Numbered from the stretch's first letter, positions 8,625 through 17,649 are shown. The stretch is 64,000 bases of DNA from Acididesulfobacillus acetoxydans (GCF_902729405.1 NZ_LR746496.1:4030001-4094000); one strand, 5' to 3'. Notes: a model not told the origin generated them from the letters alone. Program-made: numbers and translations.

Positions 8625-9460
8625 TTACTGCCCCAGTTCTTTAGCCACGGCCGCTACCGTACCAAACCAGGTTTTCCCGGCCAAGACCGTTTGGTTGGGG
8701 TGATCAACCCCACTGGCCGGGCCGCCCACGACATAGAGGTGTTTCACCGCCTGAATGGCCGTCGGGGCAGTTCCGTCCGCTTGGCGCATAAAAATGGCTG
8801 CCTCATTGCCCAAGGATGCCGCCAGATACGTGGCCGCGATGAAATCGTTCGGCCCGAAAATGAGGATCCCTTCGTTCACGTCTCTCACTCCGATCTCCGG
8901 CCAAGCGCCGGGCTCACTCTTGATGAGGTCGCGGTCTGCAGGAATACCGCCTATCGTTACGTTGTTTTCATACTGGTAGACGTTCCCCTCAAACACTTGG
9001 CCGCCTGACCAGGCATAGGTCTGCCAGTATTTGTCCGGCGGATAAGGGGAAGATTGCAAAGCCTTCATAACGGCATAGGAACCGTAAGCGCCCACGAGGT
9101 ACTGACCGATACCCTCCCGGACAGCGCAAAAATAGTCAAGAATCGCAGGCATATCTCCCGCTTGGGCGTCGAAATCCACCGTAGGGCGCTGCCTTTGGGC
9201 GCTCCAAGATACCCCGCTTCCCCGACGGCTTCTTTTGCGTCAGACAACCCTTGGGCAAAGCTAAAATACCCGGCGAAGGTCGGATTAGTCTCCCAGATTA
9301 ACAGCAACGACAGCCCTGCCTTATGAATCGCCTGGAGCTCAGCCGGAGTCAGCGCCTTCCACGAGCCTGAGCAGCAGCCCAAATACCGGCCCACCGCCGC
9401 TATCCCCGCACTCTTTAGCGCTAAGGCGGATTGGGTTGCCAGCCGGGTTACGCAATCCAT
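8625..9460 (-). pseudogene. DUF1906 (glycoside-hydrolase-like) gene with a frameshift
   Basis: Two frames together encode one DUF1906 (Rv2525c-like, glycoside-hydrolase-like) domain. The N-terminal half runs from ATG 9460 (AMDCVTRL, then GRYLG, LLLIWETNP, AKEAVGEAGYLGAP). The C-terminal half continues in another frame from about 9182 (VDFDAQAGDMPAILDYF, YGSYAVMKAL, YWQTYAWSGG). The shift falls in the segment that normally leads into the catalytic-type FDxD strand. The family is usually secreted and linked to envelope processes; no signal peptide is visible here. A second, much shorter remnant lies at 12506-12597. Confidence 0.75.
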
Positions 9461-9462
9461 GG
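9375..9462. repeat. DUF1906 5' segment, copy 1 of an 88-bp repeat
   Basis: About 90% identical to 12508-12596, covering the first roughly 30 codons of the DUF1906 gene. Copy 2 has lost one base (GGCCCACC against GGCCACC), which changes its frame. Confidence 0.8.
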
Positions 9463-9912
9463 CTTCCACTTCATCACTCCTCTCGTTGCAGCACTTCTTC
9501 CGGCTCCTCGCCGTCCTGGGGTACCGGGTCTTCACCCGTTGGGGCGAGCTTCTGAATCATCCGGACCGGGAAGGTGAGGTTGTGAGTACCGATTCGGTTA
9601 AGTGTCTCACGGTTTCATAGGCTGCAATCCTACCTGTCCCCTCCTCTCTCCAGGGTATGCCAAAAGATTCCAATTCGTGACCGCAGGACGACATCGGGCA
9701 ATGCTGCCATCTAATTTAAGTGCAGAGGATACGTTAATTTGATGCAAGGGACCAGTGACCTCTCCTCCGGACACGGCCGGTTGCAAGATCGACCCAAAAT
9801 CGAATCTTGTCCCTTGCACTCCTTACCCTACTGTAAGGCTGACCACCCGACTGCTTCCGACTGTGCCAAGTGTCTCCGGTGTAAAAACACTTCAACTCAA
9901 AAAAGTTTCCTA
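9461..9912. other. Intergenic stretch without a recognised gene
   Basis: Upstream of the DUF1906 remnant and of the PadR promoter. It includes 9667-9694, a 28-bp sequence (core CCAATTCGTGACCGC) that also occurs at 3807-3834. Nothing else could be supported. Confidence 0.5.
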
Positions 9913-9941
9913 TTGACATTTCTTCTACTCAACGCTATTAC
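9913..9941 (+). promoter_or_regulatory. Promoter of the PadR gene
   Basis: TTGACA (9913-9918) and TATTAC (9936-9941) with a 17-base spacer, 55 bases before the GTG start. The -10 box touches the left arm of the palindrome listed next. Confidence 0.75.
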
Positions 9942-9976
9942 ATAGCGGTACCAAGCAATGTTTAGTACCGCTATGT
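9940..9976. promoter_or_regulatory. Perfect 12-bp inverted repeat, likely PadR operator
   Basis: ACATAGCGGTAC (9940-9951) and GTACCGCTATGT (9965-9976) are exact reverse complements 13 bases apart. They cover the -10 box and the transcription start region. PadR proteins typically bind ATGT/ACAT-bounded palindromes at their own promoter, so autorepression is the obvious reading. Confidence 0.7.
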
Positions 9977-9996
9977 GTATCTGCGGAGGTAGCGCG

Positions 9997-10272
9997 GTGG
10001 ATAATCTAAGTGAGATGCTCAAAGGGGTGTTGGAGGGAATCGTGCCGGAAATCATCGCCCGGGGCGAAATCTACGGCTACGAGATTGTCAAGAAGCTGAA
10101 TGAACTCGGCTTGAAGGACATCGCCGAAGGCACCGTCTACGCCCTGCTGTTGCGATTGGAGAAGAACCGGCTGGTTCACATTGTCAAAAGGCCATCCGAG
10201 ATTGGCCCGCCCCGGAAGTTCTATACCCTCAATTCTCCACAAGGCAAGTGCTCAGATCGTCAAGAACCATGA
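9997..10272 (+). pseudogene. PadR-family regulator truncated by a TnpB remnant
   Basis: GTG 9997 has GGAGGT six bases upstream and is preferred to ATG 9958, which lies inside the operator. The frame encodes the PadR winged helix (IVPEIIARGEIYGYEIVKKL, then EGTVYALLLRLEKNRLV and RKFYTLN). Homology ends near 10236, where TnpB sequence begins. The C-terminal dimerisation helix is gone, and the last dozen codons read out of frame into the mobile element. The DNA-binding part is intact but the dimer interface is lost, so function is doubtful. Confidence 0.85.
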
Positions 10273-10576
10273 CCTTATTATCATGGAGGATCTAAGGATA
10301 AAAAACATGCTCCGAAATCACAAACTCGCCAAGAGCATCCAGGATGCCAGATGGGGGAAATTCGGAGACTACATTGAGTACAAAAGTTTACGCCAGGGGA
10401 AACGACACGTTCTAGTTGACCCCAAGGGCACATCGCAAACCTGCTTATGTGGAGCGCATGTCCCCAAAGACCTCAGTGTCCGTGTCCATGAGTGCCCCGT
10501 TTGCGGATTAGAGATGGATCGGGATCTAGTGAGTGCTAAACTCATCTTAGAGCGTGGACTGAGTGCCATGGCCTAA
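10238..10576 (+). pseudogene. tnpB: 3' part of a TnpB (IS605 OrfB) gene
   Basis: About 112 C-terminal codons of a TnpB RNA-guided nuclease. Visible are the RuvC segment IIMEDLRIKNM, the TSQTCLCG ... CPVCG zinc ribbon and the last RuvC aspartate in DRD. Intact TnpB has about 370-400 residues, so two thirds are missing, including the first RuvC aspartate. The first zinc-ribbon pair reads C-L-C instead of C-x-x-C, suggesting loss of a codon. The gene abuts the truncated padR. Confidence 0.85.
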
Positions 10577-10760
10577 ATATAGATTTTCTGTAGGGCGGGA
10601 ACCGCCCGAAGTTACGCCTGTGGAAATTGCGTAAGACCTCATCCAGCACTGAGAAACCTTGAGTACTGGACGAGGGCAACGGTTGATGAAACAGGAAGCC
10701 AACGTCCAAGTGTTCGCCGAGAAGCCCCCGCTTCTTAGCGAAGCGTAAGCGGGGGTGGTC
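10577..10760 (+). mobile_element. Right end of an IS605-type element, likely omega-RNA region
   Basis: Downstream of the tnpB fragment, 180 bases of non-coding DNA end in the stem CCCCCGCTT (10725-10733) / AAGCGGGGG (10747-10755), a subterminal hairpin typical of IS200/IS605 right ends. In intact elements this region yields the omega RNA that guides TnpB, with the guide lying just past the right end (here from about 10760). With tnpB truncated it is probably a relic. Confidence 0.6.
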
Positions 10761-10768
10761 CGCCAGAG

Positions 10769-10943
10769 TTTGTGGAGAAACCGGAAGTCAACAAGTTTGA
10801 GAAGCGGGGCCTGATTCAGTGTTTTGAGTATACGTTTGAACTTGCGCAGAAAACCATGAAGGATTATTTAGAAGAACAGGGTTTCATCGTCAGAAGTCCC
10901 CGCATGGCCATCCACACTGGATTTCAGATACAGTTAGCATCGG
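10769..10943 (+). pseudogene. Fragment of a HI0074-like nucleotidyltransferase-partner protein
   Basis: The segment EKRGLIQCFEYTFELAQKTM continuing to KDYLEEQGFIVRSPRMAI matches the core of the HI0074/HepT-like family that pairs with minimal nucleotidyltransferases. About 58 codons remain; the start is missing at the mobile-element junction and the end is lost before the HTY-type C-terminus. No partner nucleotidyltransferase was found nearby. Confidence 0.65.
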
Positions 10944-10970
10944 ACGCCTTTTCCAATAGAGCGGATGGGA

Positions 10971-12371
10971 CTAAGGCGAAGACTGATAATGAAGGGGAAG
11001 GTTGGCAATCTTTGCCGACATTTCGTCTATCGCAAACAAGTCATCCGCGGAGACATCCCGCAGGGCGGTCTTGCCGACCCCCCGGGTCATGAGACGCATC
11101 TCTTCGACGCAGGCGCGCAGGTAATTGGCGAGATACTTCGCACCTTCCTTACGATTGAACTTGTTCTTGTACCGGCCTGTGTACCAAAGCAGTTGGGCCG
11201 GGGGTTCATAGGGCAGTGCTTTGAACTCCTGATTGTGCAGCAAAGCCACCAGCGCCACAAACCCAATCTCCACACCATCGGCGCCGAGAGCCAGGGCTTT
11301 CAGAAAATCTCCCGGTGTTTCCAGGCCGCCCTCGACCAACAGTGAGACGCGGTCGCGCACCTTCTCCTTGTCCAAAAAGCGTGCGGCTCGGCAGAGGGCC
11401 GACACCGTTGGTAAGGAAAAATTGTCATGAATACACTCAGGGGACCAATGGGACGTGGCTTGGCCGCCATCGAGCGTGATGACGTCCGCACCGCCTTCCA
11501 AGATAAGGGCAAGGTCGCGTTCGATATCGTGCCCACAGGTGATCTTCACCCCGATTGGCACGCCCCCCGTAAGGTTGCGCAGGTCTGTGATGAGTCTCCC
11601 TAAGTCCTGCGGCTTTGGCACTTCGGGAAAATTGGCATGGTAGACGAGATCCTCCCCGCGCTTGAGTGCAAAAGCTTTGCGCAACTCAGGCGTGAATTCT
11701 CGCCAGGCGTATTTACTTCCGAGCCCCACCCAACCGCAATGGCCAAACTGAATCTCGATCATATCCGCTTGCCGTAAAATGTTGGGGTCGCGGTTAAATT
11801 TCGTGCGACCGTATTGCACGATGTAATGCTTGGCCGCCGCCCTTTCCCAGGCGTTAAACGGCCCGTCACCGCAGTTAGTGGCTGTTCCCGCTAGGGTGGC
11901 GGCTTCTGCCGCGGCGAGTTTCGCCTGTTTGCTGAGACCGTTACCGAAAGCCATGCCCGTAATCAAAATCGGGATGTCCAGCTTCATCGGTTTGGCTGCT
12001 TTCTTGCCCAGTACCAATGCGGTGTCTATTTCTACATCCTGAGGCGTGGAAAAGCGATATAACTGCGCGGGACTAAAGCGTATGCCTTCGAAACTGGGCA
12101 TAGGAAAGGGAGTGCCAAAACTCATGACCGGCTGACCCGACTCAGCCCGCAAGTTTGTATCCACCGTGGTCATGGGATTCATCCGCTTCGTCATGGCGTA
12201 GGCTTCAAAAATATTCCGATCATAAGGCTCCTGCAAAATCTTGGAGGCACTCTGCGTCACAAGCCGCTTAAAGACGAGCCTTCCCAATACGTAAATACCG
12301 GCCGCACCCAACGTGCTCAGCCCAACCATCTTCCCCGCGCGCCGCAAAACGTCATTATCTCTTTTGAGCAT
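10971..12371 (-). CDS. Membrane-anchored FMN-binding glutamate synthase-family protein
   Basis: A 466-residue member of the glutamate-synthase FMN-domain family (Glu_synthase). ATG 12371 was chosen with GGAGGG upstream. An N-terminal hydrophobic helix (about 15-32) is followed by a TIM-barrel domain with NCGDGPFNAWERAAAKHYIVQ, GVKITCGHDIERDLALILEGGAD and GLETPGDFLKALALGADGVEIG, which make up the FMN site. The amidotransferase and GXGXG domains of true GltB are absent, as is its 3Fe-4S cysteine cluster. Such stand-alone proteins are widespread and of uncertain role. It is flanked by remnants on both sides. Confidence 0.85.
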   Translation of the reverse strand: MLKRDNDVLRRAGKMVGLSTLGAAGIYVLGRLVFKRLVTQSASKILQEPYDRNIFEAYAMTKRMNPMTTVDTNLRAESGQPVMSFGTPFPMPSFEGIRFSPAQLYRFSTPQDVEIDTALVLGKKAAKPMKLDIPILITGMAFGNGLSKQAKLAAAEAATLAGTATNCGDGPFNAWERAAAKHYIVQYGRTKFNRDPNILRQADMIEIQFGHCGWVGLGSKYAWREFTPELRKAFALKRGEDLVYHANFPEVPKPQDLGRLITDLRNLTGGVPIGVKITCGHDIERDLALILEGGADVITLDGGQATSHWSPECIHDNFSLPTVSALCRAARFLDKEKVRDRVSLLVEGGLETPGDFLKALALGADGVEIGFVALVALLHNQEFKALPYEPPAQLLWYTGRYKNKFNRKEGAKYLANYLRACVEEMRLMTRGVGKTALRDVSADDLFAIDEMSAKIANLPLHYQSSP

Positions 12372-12505
12372 GGCCTGGCCCTCCACAAACTTTGCTTTCT
12401 TTTGTCCTCAGTTTTCCCCGACGGCGAAAAATCATTCGGTTCGTATCCTATTGAGACCCGATCGCCGGCTAATTCGGGCGGAGCCGGTTTGGCCTGTAAT
12501 GACCG

Positions 12506-12597
12506 CACAGCCCAAATACCGGCCACCGCCACTATCCCCGCACTCTTTAGCGCTAAGGCGGATTGGGCTGCCGGCTGGGTTACGCAATCTATTGCAA
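12506..12597 (-). pseudogene. 5' remnant of a second DUF1906 gene
   Basis: Thirty codons (IDCVTQPAAQSALALKSAG and onward) match the start of the DUF1906 gene at 9460. A one-base loss then shifts the frame, and homology ends at about 12506. It has no separate function. Confidence 0.8.
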
Positions 12598-12610
12598 AGG
12601 TAATATAATC

Positions 12611-12711
12611 AGCGATTTCACTGTCCGCCCATGATCTCAAAAACCCGCTCTTATGATCTTATGAGCGGGTTTTTGCTGTTCTTATTTACGAGACATGCTA
12701 CGCTTTCGAGG
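12611..12711. repeat. 90-bp repeat with hairpin, copy 2
   Basis: Second copy of the repeat at 8291-8381, here with a functional-looking terminator inside. The two DUF1906-associated repeats are adjacent here, whereas about 1 kb separates them, in the opposite order, at the first site. Confidence 0.75.
12639..12676. terminator. Bidirectional intrinsic terminator
   Basis: AAAAACCCGCTC and GAGCGGGTTTTT enclose a loop that itself folds, giving A/T runs on both sides of the stem. It lies downstream (minus strand) of the small gene at 12860-13096. Confidence 0.75.
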
Positions 12712-12859
12712 TGAGTGGACACTTGCCAGATTGGTTGTTTCCCTGAAATTGGCCCATCATCTAAAGGTAAAAAGACAAAGCATTTTTTAGCCCGAAATTC
12801 CCTTTTCTACAAATTTTCCTTCACTACGGATGGCCAATTTCAAGCGCTTGCTTATATTT

Positions 12860-13096
12860 CTAGGACACATCGGCATAAGCTTTCTTTAGTCCTTGCAACA
12901 GATGGCTGACTTTGATCTCTTGATACCGTTCAAGGATACCGACCAGTTCCTTATCAAACTCACGCATGAAACCTCTTTGTTCATCCGGTTCAAGGGTGCT
13001 TAAACCATGGATCAGCTCTTCATAATCCATGCTGATCAACATTTCGATGGGAGTCAAAAGCCTTAGATGTCCTCGAAATGAATTATTGTTCTGCAT
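12860..13096 (-). CDS. Small hypothetical protein
   Basis: A 78-residue acidic, helical-looking protein that I do not recognise. AAGGGAAG lies 8-15 bases before the ATG, a weak but plausible site, and a terminator follows. No membrane segment, cysteines or known motif was seen. It could be a small regulatory or spore-type protein, or a chance frame. Confidence 0.45.
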   Translation of the reverse strand: MQNNNSFRGHLRLLTPIEMLISMDYEELIHGLSTLEPDEQRGFMREFDKELVGILERYQEIKVSHLLQGLKKAYADVS

Positions 13097-13238
13097 TATG
13101 CAACTTCCCTTCTCGTAAGTTTGTATTACGCCCGAACATCCGACCTAAGTTCCACCTGTTAACCCCAAAACTCCATCAGCCTTCCTGACTATCTGTCCGC
13201 CGCACCCTGTTACGGATCTTGGACTTTGGACTTCGAAG

Positions 13239-13553
13239 TTAGGCTACCACGGCATAACCAGCTTCTTCCACAGCCTTCACCAGGGCGTCTTTTGCCGCCG
13301 AACCACTGACGACGGCCTCTTTGCGCATCAAGTCCACGTTGGCGCTTTCCACGCCGTGAACATTTTTGAGGGCCTTTTCCACCGACATTTTGCAATGCAT
13401 GCAGGTCATCCCCTCGATCCTCAGCACTAATTGTGGGCCGGCCGCGCTTGCTCCCATCGATTGCCCGCCTATTCCGTCAGACATATGCCCGCCATGATCC
13501 ATGTGGCTGTGCCCCGCCTGTTCTTTCGCTGCCTTCCGTCCAAATCCAAACAT
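13239..13553 (-). CDS. Heavy-metal-associated (HMA) domain protein, copper-chaperone-like
   Basis: A 104-residue protein with a His/Met-rich N-terminal part (residues about 14-40, including HSHMDHGGHM) and a C-terminal HMA domain. The domain has the metal-binding loop GMTCMHC and the ferredoxin-like pattern continuing to VEEAGYAVV. AGGAGG lies just upstream. HMA proteins of this kind bind Cu(I), Zn or similar ions and pass them to a P-type ATPase, but no ATPase gene is adjacent. The upstream region has a palindrome that may be a metal-sensor operator. Confidence 0.88.
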   Translation of the reverse strand: MFGFGRKAAKEQAGHSHMDHGGHMSDGIGGQSMGASAAGPQLVLRIEGMTCMHCKMSVEKALKNVHGVESANVDLMRKEAVVSGSAAKDALVKAVEEAGYAVVA

Positions 13554-13599
13554 TTTAATTCCTCCTTGATAAGGTTATAATTGATATTAACTCTTTATA

Positions 13600-13665
13600 T
13601 ACTCCATGAAAGTTATAGGAGTACTTTATTTGTGTATAGGATACTCCCCCAGTCTATATTTTGCA
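13600..13665 (-). promoter_or_regulatory. Candidate promoter and metal-responsive operator of the HMA gene
   Basis: TACTCC (13600-13605) and GGAGTA (13618-13623) form an inverted repeat. On the minus strand TTGCAA, a 17-base spacer and TATCCT can be read, with a GGGGGAGTATCC block before and across the -10 box, reminiscent of CsoR-type copper operators. No regulator gene lies nearby. Tentative. Confidence 0.35.
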
Positions 13666-13986
13666 AGATAAATTTACCCTGAATCATGAAGACCGGATAA
13701 ATTTCTTATGAATTTCCTGTGAACAACCTGCTCTTGACGCGTCTGCAACTGTTTGGTACGTTCGCCGACTTCCCGGATAGCCGAACGCCGGCCGCCTTAA
13801 AAAGGCTCTTTCCTCTTTCTTCCAGCGGAAGATTTTTTGCTCTGCTCATGTGCACAAAGATTTTCCCCAATGGTCCCGCTAACGGCGTATCAAGCCTTTG
13901 TTCCCCGCGTATGAACCCATAGGGAACCTCCTTTCTCCAGATCATGAGGTTCCCCTGATTGTGTCGAAGAAGACCAAGGGTTGCAC
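13666..13986. other. Non-coding stretch with a perfect hairpin
   Basis: GGGAACCTC (13922-13930) and GAGGTTCCC (13946-13954) pair perfectly, but no T-run follows on either strand. A 96-codon minus-strand frame spans the area without motif or good start, so no gene is called. Confidence 0.5.
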
Positions 13987-14865
13987 TTAGGAACAAGTCT
14001 TTACGTGTCCGGCGTAAACAAGGATTATCCCGGCGCCCACGACCAGCATCCCCAAGATTTGCGCCATATTAATGGTTTCATGCAGCCACCAGGCACTCGT
14101 GAACATGGCTATGACCGGTGTGATTAAATGTACTACCCGCACTAACCATATCGGCAATTCGTCCAAAGAACGGTAGTAGCATTGATACTGGATTCCCTGC
14201 AGAATAACACTCAAAAGAACCAACCACCAAATTGTCAAATCCACCCTTGGCAATGACCCCAAGCCTCCCGTCCAGGCGGCCCAGCCTAAGAGAAGGAACA
14301 GCGACATTCCGGAGTTAAAATAGGCCACGATCATATTTTCGACCAGAGCCAGCCTGTGTTTAATAATCTCCGCGTTAACCGCTACCAAAAATGCACTGCC
14401 GAGAATCAGAACGTTGCCGCCGGACCCCAGGTGAAATCTTTGCCAAGAGATTTGTAAAACCAGACTGACACCGAGAAGCATGATGGCCATCCCGGCCCAC
14501 TCCAGGCGGCGCAACTTTTCCTTCCATAAAAGATAGCCAATAACGAGGCTGAAAAACAAGTCGCCTCGCAGCAGGATGGCGGCATTTGCGGGTGAGCTCA
14601 ACTGTAATCCCCAATTTTGCAACAGTCTTAAGGCCGTTCCTATGATGCCTACCAAATAGAGTTCCGGATGCCGCTTAGCGGCCGACAGAATCTCTCGCCC
14701 TTGTCCGCGCACTAACAGAACCGCCAAAAGCATAAAATGAGTTCCACCAAAGACAATGAATAGAAACATCAGCACAGTCATCCCTGAGAAGCACATTTTT
14801 GCCAAACTGAGCAGAACGCCCACTAAAATTGCCGAGACAATTCCGTTAATCGTCGCAATCTTCAT
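13987..14865 (-). CDS. EamA/DMT-family permease, copy 1
   Basis: A 292-residue protein with ten hydrophobic segments and two EamA repeats, the drug/metabolite transporter pattern. It is closely related to the protein at 33242-34120 throughout (for example NAEIIKHRL, VENMIVAYFNSGMSL, WLVRVVHLITP), and fragments of a third copy lie at 49.1-51.6 kb. It is the last gene of an operon behind the PFK-like kinase and aldehyde dehydrogenase. Uptake of their substrate or export of an end product is therefore likely; direction and substrate are not visible. Confidence 0.88.
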   Translation of the reverse strand: MKIATINGIVSAILVGVLLSLAKMCFSGMTVLMFLFIVFGGTHFMLLAVLLVRGQGREILSAAKRHPELYLVGIIGTALRLLQNWGLQLSSPANAAILLRGDLFFSLVIGYLLWKEKLRRLEWAGMAIMLLGVSLVLQISWQRFHLGSGGNVLILGSAFLVAVNAEIIKHRLALVENMIVAYFNSGMSLFLLLGWAAWTGGLGSLPRVDLTIWWLVLLSVILQGIQYQCYYRSLDELPIWLVRVVHLITPVIAMFTSAWWLHETINMAQILGMLVVGAGIILVYAGHVKTCS

Positions 14866-14928
14866 GCCCCGGAAGCCGCCTCTTTCTCACTTAGCCTGTC
14901 CCTGCTGGCTTGTTCCGTCACGGACGCT

Positions 14929-16371
14929 TTACAGATCGGTGGCAACGTACTTAATATCCATGAACTCCTCCAGCCCAGTCCTTGCGCCCTCGCGGCCCAA
15001 CCCGCTTTGCTTTACGCCCCCCATTGGCGCATAGGCGACCGAAGGTAAAGCATTATTCAGGCCAATGATCCCGAACCTGAGAGCTTCGGTAACTCGAGCC
15101 GAACAGGAAAGCGCACCGGTGTACACATAGGCGGCCAGCCCCATATCCGTATTGTTGGCCTTCTTGATAACCTCAGCTTCGTCAGCAAATTTAAACACGG
15201 GCGCCACGGGCGCAAATAATTCCTCTCTCGCTAATCCGGCACTCTCTGGCACATTTTCCATGATCGCCGGGGCAACATAATAACCTGCAGCCGGTACCTC
15301 CATTTCCGGCACCAGATGTTTTCCTCCAAGAGCTTCTGCCTCATGCACCAGCCCCTCGACTCTCGCTTTACTGGCGAGATTGATCAGTGGGCCAAGATCC
15401 ACCTGTGCACCCCCGACCGGATTGCCAATCTTCATCTTAGCAATTTTCTCGGCCAAAAGCGTTACAAATTGGTCGTAGACTTCCTCATGCACATAAAAGC
15501 GGTTGGCCGCAATGCAGGACTGGCCATTATTCCTGAACTTGGCAATCATGGCTCCCTCAACCGCCTGTACGACGTCCGCATCGTCAAAGACAATGAAAGG
15601 CGCGTCTCCTCCTAATTCTAACGCTAAGCGCACAATTCCGTCCGCGGCTCGATGCATCAAAGTCCGGCCCACTGCGGTGGAACCGGTAAAACTTACGACC
15701 CTAACAGCGGGATGTTTCATCATAGCTTCGGTGGTGACTGAGGCCGGACCCAAGACTAAATTGGCTGCTCCTCCGGGAACACCCGCATCCGCAATGCACC
15801 TAAATAGCTCCAGCACGCTCAACGGAGCCTCATCAGATGCCCTTGCCACAACGGTACAACCTGCCGCCAGTGCCGGCGCTATTTTCCTCGCCTGGATAGA
15901 AACCGGGAAATTCCACGGCGTGAGGCATAGCGCGACCCCCGCCGGTTGGGTATAGGCAATATGCCGCCTGTTCGCGGCATCGCTGGGAATACAGTACCCA
16001 TGCGGTCTACGAATCTCCTCAGCAAACCACTGGAAATATTCAGCGGCAAAATTCACCTCTCCCCTAGCTTGGGCTAAGGGTTTACCCGTCTCTGAGGCCA
16101 GAGTGTGCCCAATATGATCCGCCCTTTGCCGCAGCAAGCCGGCTGCGGCATTGAGAATATTAGCCCGAGTGCGCACGGATGTCGCAGACCACTCTGGAAA
16201 AGCGCCTTCGGCGGCCTGCACAGCCATCAGGGCATCCTCGCTGTCGCCGTGGCCGATCACGGCGATTACTTCCCCCGTCGCCGGGTTTGTTACCTCTTTT
16301 CTACCTTTTCTGACAGGCTCCCTCCACTCTCCAGCGATGAGAAGTGATTGCATGTACTCTGTTGACATCAT
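14929..16371 (-). CDS. NAD(P)-dependent aldehyde dehydrogenase (semialdehyde type), copy 1
   Basis: A 480-residue aldehyde dehydrogenase of the succinate-semialdehyde/GabD-like branch. Catalytic Cys is in NGQSCIAANRF and the general-base Glu in LELGGDAPFIVFDDAD. The NAD motif FTGSTAVGR and the PWNFPVSIQARKIAPALAAG segment are intact. ATG 16371 follows AAGGAGAGG; an in-frame ATG five codons earlier overlaps that site. It lies between the PFK-like gene and the EamA permease. A close paralogue is at 38511-39950. It probably oxidises an acidic aldehyde released by an aldolase. Confidence 0.92.
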   Translation of the reverse strand: MMSTEYMQSLLIAGEWREPVRKGRKEVTNPATGEVIAVIGHGDSEDALMAVQAAEGAFPEWSATSVRTRANILNAAAGLLRQRADHIGHTLASETGKPLAQARGEVNFAAEYFQWFAEEIRRPHGYCIPSDAANRRHIAYTQPAGVALCLTPWNFPVSIQARKIAPALAAGCTVVARASDEAPLSVLELFRCIADAGVPGGAANLVLGPASVTTEAMMKHPAVRVVSFTGSTAVGRTLMHRAADGIVRLALELGGDAPFIVFDDADVVQAVEGAMIAKFRNNGQSCIAANRFYVHEEVYDQFVTLLAEKIAKMKIGNPVGGAQVDLGPLINLASKARVEGLVHEAEALGGKHLVPEMEVPAAGYYVAPAIMENVPESAGLAREELFAPVAPVFKFADEAEVIKKANNTDMGLAAYVYTGALSCSARVTEALRFGIIGLNNALPSVAYAPMGGVKQSGLGREGARTGLEEFMDIKYVATDL

Positions 16372-16479
16372 GTCCTCTCCTTCCATACGTGACTTATACG
16401 CTTCATCTTGCGCTCCATAATTGGGTGATGTTAATTATCCTGTAAACGTATTTTTCGGCTTTCGCTCACTTCGGGACTT

Positions 16480-17643
16480 CTACACCTCACCCCCCCGTTT
16501 ATTGGCCAACAGCCACACATCGAGTGTGCTTTCGGTTTCTGCCAATGGCTCTCCCATTCTCGCCTGCAGCCATCCCGCAAAAGACGGATTAAGGCCCCAC
16601 CCGTTCAAAAAAGAAGGGTCTAACGGACGTTCCAAGCCGGCAATATCTTTAAAAGCCACAGGCTCCACCTTGACTTCGTTTAAGCCGACAACTTGATCCG
16701 TCAGGCCCAACATCACTTGACTCTTGCCTTCCCCCAAAGCCTTGATGGCTTCTTTTCCCAAAAGGATGGCTTCTCGTCGGTCGCGTTCACACACCGACCA
16801 GATGTTAGAGCGTTGCAGGATGCCTAGGTTCTCAGCGCGCGAAGGGACTCCTCGCTCGCGCAGTTTCAAAGACAGCAGCGGAGCAACCCCTCCCGGAATT
16901 GTACTGCTCTTATTTCCGCCAATGGCGTATTCTGAGATTGGCTTCCCCGATTCATCACGGGCCCCTTCGCTCACAACCGCCAATAAACAGGGATGCATGC
17001 GTAAATGTTCATCGACCCTCGCGAAAAACTCCTCAAGACTGAAAGGATGTTCGGGCACATACAACTGTATCGGCGGGTAGTTCGGCAGGGCAAGCTGCGC
17101 CAGGCTCGCGGCCGCTGCCAACCAACCCACATTTCGTCCCATTACCTCGACAATACGCACTCGTTCAAAATTGCGCATAGCCCAGAGGTCGAGCGCTATG
17201 GCTCCAACCGCTTCACCTATAAATTTGGCCGCGCTAAGATACCCCGGCGAGTGATCTGTTCCCCATAAATCATTGTCAACTGTTTTGGGAATCCCCAGCA
17301 CCTGAACGTCCGGGCAAACCGTGACAATTTGGTCGGCAGCCCACATCGTCCCATTTCCCCCAACCAACACAAGCTGCGAAATATCCCGCTGTTGAAGGTT
17401 TCTGCGCATGATCGTCAATCTTTCTGTGTTTAAAGGGTATCGCCCTGCCCCCAAGACTGCTCCGGGCTGAAACTTTAAGGATTCTAACTTGCTTTTCTCG
17501 ACACCCTCTAAGCGCATGGCCCGGTTCGTAACTAAACCTTCTATCCCATTGCAAAATCCCAGGATCTCACCGTATCGCCCAGAACATACCGCTGCTTCCA
17601 CAAACCCTGCCAAGGTCGCATTCAATACCGATGTTGGACCTCC
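16480..17643 (-). pseudogene. PFK-like kinase gene, 5'-truncated (copy 1)
   Basis: Closely matches the full protein at 47912-49084 from GGPTSVLN onward, but the first ten residues are missing. Upstream of 17643 homology stops, and an in-frame stop lies five codons further. Only a TTG (17625) could serve as start, which would drop the first phosphate-binding loop. The rest is intact, including GGNGTM, PKTVDNDL and MGRNVGW. It could still be translated, but the missing loop makes activity unlikely. It heads an operon with aldehyde dehydrogenase and EamA. Confidence 0.75.
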
Positions 17644-17649
17644 TACCTC

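Noticed and set aside
13706-13996. 96-codon minus-strand frame before the EamA gene
   Set aside because: Overlaps the end of EamA, lacks a ribosome site and known motifs, and spans a hairpin.
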